The position numbers and the translations under genes were made by a program. Positions 1 to 4,466 of a stretch of DNA of 6,758 nucleotides are shown here, one piece after another. The DNA lies in contig JAIVGV010000095.1 in NCBI GenBank assembly GCA_020201365.1, positions 1-6,758 on the forward strand, written 5' to 3'. Each line of letters starts with the position of its first letter. The stretch's first letter is position 1. The notes below the pieces were generated by a model, which was given only the letters and a program-made list of their open reading frames with translations, was not told where the DNA came from and did not search any database. This DNA comes from Acidobacteriota bacterium. GTDB taxonomy: Bacteria > Acidobacteriota > Blastocatellia > Pyrinomonadales > Pyrinomonadaceae.

Positions 1-91
1 GGGTTGGGGGATGGGGGTTGGGGGAAGAGAAAATAGCTTGAGCAAAGAGACCCTTGCTTTCCCTCAACCCCAGCCCCCGACCCCTAGCCCC
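1..91. repeat. Imperfect inverted repeat of G-tracts and C-tracts (two opposed G-quadruplex motifs)
   Basis: Positions 1-24 carry four G-tracts of 3, 5, 5 and 5 bases separated by two-base loops (TT, AT, TT). Positions 68-91 carry four C-tracts of 4, 5, 4 and 4 bases separated by AG, GA and TAG, so the minus strand there is also G-quadruplex-capable. The arms are imperfect reverse complements around an A/T-richer centre (about 30-60), which holds a small AGCAA/TTGCT stem. The right arm overlaps the end of the ligase gene: the ligase stop codon (84-86) lies inside the G-rich minus-strand tract. In the transcript this would place a G-quadruplex or long hairpin exactly at the stop. A role in termination or mRNA stability is inference. 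No gene is visible in 1-83. Confidence 0.75.
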
Positions 92-1631
92 TGCCTTTCA
101 GTTGTTTGCGATCAATCTTGCCGCGGTCGTTCTTCGGGAGCGACCGGACGAACTCGACGCGGCGCGGGTACTTGTAAACGGCGAGGCGTGATTTGACGAA
201 CTCTTTGAGCGCGTCTGCGAGTTCTTCGTTCCCGTCGAAGCCTTCGCGCAGCACGACGAAGGCTTTGGGCTTGATCAACCCTTCGCCCGCGTCGAAGCCG
301 ACGACGGCGCATTCGACGACCGACTCGTGCTGCATCAGGCAGTGCTCGATCTCGACGGGCGCGACGTAGATGCCCGAGACCTTGAGCATGTCGTCGGTGC
401 GCCCGTGATACCAGTGGTAGCCGTCCGCGTCTATGTGGAACTGATCGCCCGTCGTGCACCAGTCGCCCGCGAACGTCTGTTTCGATTTCTCGTGCGCCTG
501 CCAGTAGCAGAGCGCCGCCGAGTCGCCGCGCACCTTGAGCGTGCCCATCTCGCCCGCGGGAAGCTCGCGCCCTCCGGCGTCCACGACGCGCGTCTCGTAG
601 CCTTCGACGACGCGCCCCAAGCTTCCCGGTTTCACGTCGCCCGCGCGGTTCGTGACGTAGATGTGGAACATCTCCGCCGAGCCGATGCCGTCGAGTATCT
701 CGACGCCGAAGGTCTTGACCCAGCGCTCGTACAGCTCGACGGGCAGCGCCTCGCCTGCGGAGAGGCAGCAACGCAGGCTGGAGAGATCGTTTCGCGCCGC
801 GCCTTCGAGGTTAAGCATGGCGTTGATCATCGTCGGGACGCTCGTCAGGATCGTCGGGCGGTGGCGCGCGATCATCTCGTAGATTTTTTCGGGCGTCGAG
901 CGTTCGGAGAAGAGCGCGGTCGCGCCGCCGACGGAGAAGGGGAAGAGCAGGTTCGTGCCCGTCGCGTAGCCGAAGAAGAGCTTGGGGACGGCGACGGTGA
1001 GATCGTTTTCGCTGACGCCGAGCACGCGCTTGGCGTAGCACTCGGCGTTGTAGGGCAGATCGTGCCCGAGGTGGACGGCGGCTTTCGGCTGCCCCGTCGA
1101 GCCGGAGGTGAAGAGCCAGATCGCGATGTCGTCGCGGTGCGTGTCCGCGCGCGGGCACTCGTCCGGCATGGCATTCGTCACCTCGGCGAAAGACTCGAAT
1201 GTGCCGCGCTCTTCCCCGACGACTAAAACTTTCCGCAGGTACTTCGCGCCGCGCGCCGCCTGCGCGAACTGTTCGAGCAGCGACTCGTGTATGACGGCGA
1301 CGGGGGCGCGCGTGTATTCGAGGTAGTACTCGTAGTCTGCGGCGGGCAGCAGCGGGTTGACCATCGAGATGATCCCGCCGACGCGCGCCGCGCCAAACCA
1401 GACCCAAGCGAACTCCGGGCAGTCCGGCAAAACGATCAGCACGCGCTCTTCGATCTTCACGCCCAACTCGCGCAGCGCATTCCCCGCGCGGTTCGACATC
1501 CTCACCCCGTCGCCGTAGGTGAACTTCCTGTCTTCAAAGTAGAGACAGACCTTGTTCTCACGCCCCTCCTCGACGTTGTGGTAGAGGAAGTAGTCGCCCA
1601 TGTTGAAGCGTTCGGGGAACTCAACATTCAT
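84..1631 (-). CDS. Benzoate-CoA ligase family protein, probable 2-aminobenzoate (anthranilate)-CoA ligase
   Basis: This cytoplasmic adenylate-forming enzyme would activate an aromatic carboxylate with ATP and CoA to an aryl-CoA. Numbering from the chosen ATG (515 aa), the phosphate-binding loop TSGSTGQPK is at about 175-183. The family-typical segment PKLFFGYATGTN is at about 216-227, the A5 motif DGIGSAEMFHIY at 314-325, and TTGD in the A7 region at about 393-396. The hinge motif GRTDDMLK is at 410-417, and the A10 motif PKNDRGK ends in the expected catalytic lysine, K505. The domain is full length and intact. SAEMFHIY resembles the benzoate-CoA ligase subfamily (BadA-like) more than acetyl- or fatty-acyl-CoA ligases. 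Position directly after kynA, with a kynureninase-like gene upstream, suggests anthranilate as substrate; benzoate or hydroxybenzoate cannot be excluded. A GTG at 1697 would add 22 residues, but they are encoded by spacer repeats, so the ATG at 1631 is preferred. No good Shine-Dalgarno is visible. Confidence 0.88.
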   Translation of the reverse strand: MNVEFPERFNMGDYFLYHNVEEGRENKVCLYFEDRKFTYGDGVRMSNRAGNALRELGVKIEERVLIVLPDCPEFAWVWFGAARVGGIISMVNPLLPAADYEYYLEYTRAPVAVIHESLLEQFAQAARGAKYLRKVLVVGEERGTFESFAEVTNAMPDECPRADTHRDDIAIWLFTSGSTGQPKAAVHLGHDLPYNAECYAKRVLGVSENDLTVAVPKLFFGYATGTNLLFPFSVGGATALFSERSTPEKIYEMIARHRPTILTSVPTMINAMLNLEGAARNDLSSLRCCLSAGEALPVELYERWVKTFGVEILDGIGSAEMFHIYVTNRAGDVKPGSLGRVVEGYETRVVDAGGRELPAGEMGTLKVRGDSAALCYWQAHEKSKQTFAGDWCTTGDQFHIDADGYHWYHGRTDDMLKVSGIYVAPVEIEHCLMQHESVVECAVVGFDAGEGLIKPKAFVVLREGFDGNEELADALKEFVKSRLAVYKYPRRVEFVRSLPKNDRGKIDRKQLKGRG

Positions 1632-1703
1632 AAGAGCCGTCAACCGTGAACCGTGAACCCGTGGCGGGTGAGGATGGTTTTGCTTGTCACCGTTCACCTG
1701 TCA
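1632..1703. repeat. Short tandem-repeat spacer between kynA and the CoA ligase
   Basis: The spacer contains AACCGTG twice in tandem (1642-1655) followed by the variant AACCCGTG (1656-1663). At its other end it holds TGTCAC/CGTTCACC/TGTCAC (about 1686-1703), which contains the reverse complement of the GTGAAC core, so the two ends can pair weakly. The right end forms the last codons and stop of kynA. The left end precedes the ligase ATG. The low-complexity character explains why the ligase frame stays open upstream of its likely true start. No terminator with a U-tract is present, so co-transcription of the two genes is plausible. Confidence 0.6.
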
Positions 1704-2562
1704 CGCCTGAGAATGGGCAGCCCGCCGCGCCGTGTTTGGTGTCGAGGTAGGTGCGCGCCTCCCAGAGTTCGGGGAAGAATTTTTGGTCGAGCGTGGTGCG
1801 CAGATACCCGACGCCTTCGCTGCCGCCGGTGCCGCGCTTGCTGCCGACCATGCGCTCGACCATGCGGACGTGGTGCGCGCGCCAGAGCTGGAAGTGCTCG
1901 TCGTGGGAGATGAGCGCTTCGGCGAGGCGGAACTCTGCGGCGCGCTCCTCGAAGTGCGTCAGGACTTCGAGGGCGGCGCGCGTGCGGCGACCGTAGAGCT
2001 TCTGTCGGTCGTCTTTCGGGAGCGACGGGTCGTCGGCGGGCGCGTCGAGGCTGCGGCGGCGAAGGAAGGCGAAGAACGAATCGCCGAGCGTGGGCGCGTC
2101 GTACCGCGCGCGCAGACGCTTCGAGGCGAACTCGTCGTCGCGGAAGTTGTCAATGAGCCCTTCGTCTTTCAGCCCCGAAGCGAACTCGATCTCGCGGAAC
2201 TGCATGGACTGGAAGCCGCTCGCCGGGTTCAGCTCGTCGCGGAAGCCGAGGAAGCTGATCGGCGTCATCGTCTCCAGAATGTGTATCTGCTGGACGAGGA
2301 CTTTCTCGATCTCTACGGCGCGCTCGACGGCGCGCGAAGCAGCCGCGGCGCGATCCTCGTCCATCGCGATCAGTGCCGCGTCGAGCTCGTGGAGAATCTG
2401 TTTGAACCAGAGCTCGTAGGTCTGGTGGATGGTGATGAAGAGCAGCTCGTCGTGGTGCGCCGGATCGGAGAGGCACTCTTGGAGCGCGATCAGCTCGGGC
2501 ACGCGCAGGTACTTGTTGTAGCTGAGCGGCACCGCGTCGCCGCCGCCGTAACCTTTGCTCAT
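1687..2562 (-). CDS. kynA: Tryptophan 2,3-dioxygenase (heme enzyme, first step of the kynurenine pathway)
   Basis: KynA oxidises L-tryptophan with O2 to N-formyl-L-kynurenine in the cytoplasm, normally as a heme-b tetramer. The 291-aa product matches the usual bacterial length (about 280) and has the family signatures in order: YNKYL at 15-19, DELLFITIHQTYELWFKQ at 38-55, FRDELNPASGFQS at 107-119, LWRAHHVRMVERMVGSKRGT at 226-245 and FFPELWEARTYL at 262-273. By alignment in memory to the Xanthomonas enzyme, H46 is the distal histidine near the indole, R108 binds the substrate carboxylate, H231 is the proximal heme ligand and T245 contacts the substrate. All are present, so it should be active. 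It starts at ATG 2562, 54 bp after the upstream membrane gene, with no evident Shine-Dalgarno. The last few residues and the stop codon are made from spacer-repeat sequence. Its activity implies oxygen availability. Confidence 0.96.
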   Translation of the reverse strand: MSKGYGGGDAVPLSYNKYLRVPELIALQECLSDPAHHDELLFITIHQTYELWFKQILHELDAALIAMDEDRAAAASRAVERAVEIEKVLVQQIHILETMTPISFLGFRDELNPASGFQSMQFREIEFASGLKDEGLIDNFRDDEFASKRLRARYDAPTLGDSFFAFLRRRSLDAPADDPSLPKDDRQKLYGRRTRAALEVLTHFEERAAEFRLAEALISHDEHFQLWRAHHVRMVERMVGSKRGTGGSEGVGYLRTTLDQKFFPELWEARTYLDTKHGAAGCPFSGVTGER

Positions 2563-2616
2563 GGCTTGAAGACTAACCGCGCACGACGCCCGCGCGCAAA
2601 CGCAGTCGCCGCGCCG

Positions 2617-2973
2617 TCAGTTCGACAGGATGCGCTCCGACTCCGACTGCGTGAGCGCCCAGATGGCGTAGATGCCGAGCGCCGTGCCGAAGGGGAAGCT
2701 CAGGAGCCCGAGCGCGCCGAGGATGATCGCGAGGATGCGCGACCAAGACTTGCGCTTGAGCAAGCCCCACCCGGCGACGATGTTCGGCACGGACATGATC
2801 GCGACGAAGACGGCGACGAAGAAGCCGATGCCCGTTAGCAGCGCGGCTGCTTTCGCGTCGCCCGTCAGCAGACCCGTCCCGCCGACGACGGCGAAGACGA
2901 ACACCGCGACGAGGACGCCGAGCGCGCCCATCGCGATGAAGAGATAGCCGAGGACGTCTATGTGTTGTCTCAT
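2617..2973 (-). CDS. Small multi-pass membrane protein of unknown function
   Basis: This is a 118-aa, highly hydrophobic protein with no family I can name confidently. Predicted membrane segments lie at about 8-31, 42-63 and 79-108; the last is long enough to be a hairpin of two short helices around the SFPFGTALG turn (92-100). A basic loop (KRKSWSR, 73-79) separates the second and third segments and probably faces the cytoplasm. The C-terminal half resembles a domain common in small bacterial membrane proteins: a basic loop, a long hydrophobic helix, then F-P-x-G-T-A-L-G-I-Y and W-x-L (from memory, unverified). There is no signal peptide distinct from the first helix and no catalytic motif. 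It lies between the kynureninase-like gene and kynA, which suggests co-transcription but does not prove a shared role. The ATG at 2973 is supported by a strong ribosome-binding site. Confidence 0.8.
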   Translation of the reverse strand: MRQHIDVLGYLFIAMGALGVLVAVFVFAVVGGTGLLTGDAKAAALLTGIGFFVAVFVAIMSVPNIVAGWGLLKRKSWSRILAIILGALGLLSFPFGTALGIYAIWALTQSESERILSN

Positions 2974-2977
2974 GTTT

Positions 2978-2984
2978 CCACCTC
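2978..2984 (-). promoter_or_regulatory. Shine-Dalgarno site of the small membrane protein gene
   Basis: The minus strand reads GAGGTGG, four bases before the ATG at 2973. It is the only strong Shine-Dalgarno in the window; the other starts have weak or no match. This fixes the start of the 118-aa gene and suggests efficient independent translation after the long repeat-filled spacer. Confidence 0.75.
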
Positions 2985-3010
2985 AAGCGAGATAGTGTCG
3001 GGAGCGTGAC

Positions 3011-3156
3011 GAGCCCCGTAGGGGCGGAATGTTTATAGCTTTAGCTACCAAATTTCTTTCGAGCCCCGCTAGGGGCGACATACGACATGCCGCTCCTACG
3101 GAGCTCGATACTTATTTGTACCGGGTTGCTATAAACATTTCGCTCCTACGGAGCTT
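3011..3156. repeat. Cluster of four REP-like palindromes in nested inverted arrangement
   Basis: Four copies of a palindromic core, GAGCYCCG-TA-GGRGCG, occur at about 3011-3026, 3061-3077, 3092-3106 and 3141-3156. The first two are in one orientation and the last two inverted. The outer pair extends to 29-bp arms, 3011-3039 and 3128-3156, matching at 25 of 29 positions and both including ATGTTTATAGC. Between the outer copies a C:G pair in the hairpin stem (GCCCC/GGGGC) is replaced by T:A (GCTCC/GGAGC). This compensatory change keeps the stem intact. The second copy has a four-base loop (GCTA) where the others have three. The cluster fills the spacer downstream of the kynureninase-like gene and upstream of the membrane protein gene. 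The layout is that of bacterial REP/BIME elements or a small non-autonomous mobile element. No transposase or target duplication is visible. Confidence 0.85.
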
Positions 3157-3178
3157 CCGGAAAAGCCCTCGAATTTTT

Positions 3179-4399
3179 TTAGAAAGCGGCGCCCGCCGCC
3201 TCGTGCGCGACGTAGGCGCGCGACTCGACGATCTCGCGCATCGTGTTGACGGCTAGTTCGAGCTCCTCGTCGGTCGTGTAGAAGTGCGGCGAGAGGCGGA
3301 CGCCTGCGCCGGGGCGGAAGTCGCAGATGATCTCGCGGCGGACGAGTTCTTTGGTGACGGCGGCGGCGTGCTCGACGGCGACGGTGATCGTGCCGCCGCG
3401 TTGGGCGGGATCGCGCGGGCTCGTCACGCGGAATCCAGCCGCCTCGCACAGCTCGACGAGTCGCTGAGTTTGGCGGACGCTCTTCGCGCGAATCTTCTCG
3501 ACGCCGATCTCGTTGATGATGCGGTAGCCCTCGCGCGCGGCGTAGAGCGCGGGCACGTTGGGCGAGCCGTGGAGGAAGCGCGCGACGCCACGCGCGTAGT
3601 CGAGCGGCGGGAGCTCGAAGGAGAAGGGCGCGGCGTGAGCCATCCAGCCGGTCACTTTGGGTTCGAGCCTGTCTATCCAGCGCGGATGCACGTAGAGGTA
3701 GCCCGCGCCCGCGCCGCCGCAGAGCCACTTGACGGAGCCGCCCGTGGCGAAGTCAACGTCGAGTTCCGTGACGGAGAAGGGCACCGTGCCCGCCGACTGG
3801 TAAGTGTCTAAGACGACGAGCGCGCCGACCTCGTGCGCGCGCTCGGTGATGGCGCGCGCGTCTTGGAGGAAAGCGCTCTTAAACAGCACGTGCGAGACGG
3901 GGACGAGCAGCGTCTCCTCGTCAATCGCCGCGAGCATCTTCTCGAGCGAGACGGTGATGCCGTCGTCAGAGTGCACGCGCGCGACGCGCAGGCGTCCGCC
4001 GCGCGCGTGCGCCTCATAGACGTACATGACGGAGGGGAATTCGAGATCGGAATAGACGATCTTGTTGCGCCGCGCTTCCGGCTCGAAGCAGGAGAGGATG
4101 ACCGACTGGCAGACCGAGACGTTCTGGTGCATCGCGACCGTGCCCGCCGGCGCGCCGATGATGCGACCGACTTCGTCGCCGATTGTGAGCGGCATCTCCC
4201 ACCAGCCTTCCGCCCACGCGCGCACGCCGCGCGAAGCCCACACGTCGGCGTACTCGCGCAAACTCTCGTAAGTCCCGCGCGGCATCGCGCCGAGGCTGTG
4301 CGAGATGAGGTACGTCGTCCGATCGAGGATCGGAAACTCCGCGCGCCACTTGAGCAGTTCGTCGGTCAAACTAGAACTCCCTCCGTCGGTCGCGGACAC
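3179..4399 (-). CDS. kynU: Kynureninase-like PLP-dependent enzyme (aminotransferase class V fold)
   Basis: A 406-aa fold-type I PLP enzyme, proposed to hydrolyse L-kynurenine to anthranilate and L-alanine. Kynureninase-like features include the N-terminal SHSLGAMPRG (33-42), an adjacent W-rich segment (54-67) and the cofactor region LDTYQSAGTVPF (197-208), where D198 should pair with the pyridine nitrogen. DVDFATGGSVKWLCGGAGAG (214-233) carries the Schiff-base lysine K224, and the C-terminal segment ICDFRPGAGVRLSPHFY (358-374) is typical of the family. Canonical kynureninases usually have D-x-A-H where this has D-T-Y-Q, and Y-K-Y-L-N around the lysine where this has V-K-W-L-C. It is therefore a divergent member, and another class V activity is possible. 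The neighbouring kynA supports the kynurenine assignment. The start is a GTG at 4399 with a weak GGA upstream; the next ATG is inside the conserved domain. The TAA stop is 22 bp from the REP cluster. Confidence 0.78.
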   Translation of the reverse strand: MSATDGGSSSLTDELLKWRAEFPILDRTTYLISHSLGAMPRGTYESLREYADVWASRGVRAWAEGWWEMPLTIGDEVGRIIGAPAGTVAMHQNVSVCQSVILSCFEPEARRNKIVYSDLEFPSVMYVYEAHARGGRLRVARVHSDDGITVSLEKMLAAIDEETLLVPVSHVLFKSAFLQDARAITERAHEVGALVVLDTYQSAGTVPFSVTELDVDFATGGSVKWLCGGAGAGYLYVHPRWIDRLEPKVTGWMAHAAPFSFELPPLDYARGVARFLHGSPNVPALYAAREGYRIINEIGVEKIRAKSVRQTQRLVELCEAAGFRVTSPRDPAQRGGTITVAVEHAAAVTKELVRREIICDFRPGAGVRLSPHFYTTDEELELAVNTMREIVESRAYVAHEAAGAAF

Positions 4400-4466
4400 T
4401 ATATTTCCAGCGGCGCGCGAGAGTCTATCCGCGTCGCCCGGAAGTTCGCGCTGCGGCGCGTCCGGC

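Noticed and set aside
327..1226. Plus-strand reading frame of 299 codons opposite the CoA ligase
   Set aside because: It is antisense to a gene with full adenylation motifs, is compositionally biased, and has no domain.
1632..1697. GTG start at 1697 for the CoA ligase, overlapping the kynA stop
   Set aside because: The added 22 residues are encoded by tandem spacer repeats and lack similarity to the family; the ATG at 1631 begins just before the conserved FNMGDYFL segment.
1732..2838. Long plus-strand reading frame (368 codons) across kynA and the membrane gene
   Set aside because: It lies opposite two well-supported minus-strand genes, has an Arg/Glu/Val/Ala-rich composition typical of antisense frames in GC-rich DNA, and shows no recognisable domain.
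3030..3040. TATAAA on the minus strand within the repeat as a -10 promoter element
   Set aside because: It is part of the repeated ATGTTTATAGC tail, and no -35 element at suitable spacing was found.
3011..3156. CRISPR array
   Set aside because: There are only four copies, in mixed orientation, with unequal spacing and internal palindromes; this fits REP elements better.
4447..4460. Hairpin (5-bp GC stem, 4-base loop) after the kinase stop as an intrinsic terminator
   Set aside because: The stem is short and no U-tract follows in the transcript; such stems arise readily in GC-rich sequence.
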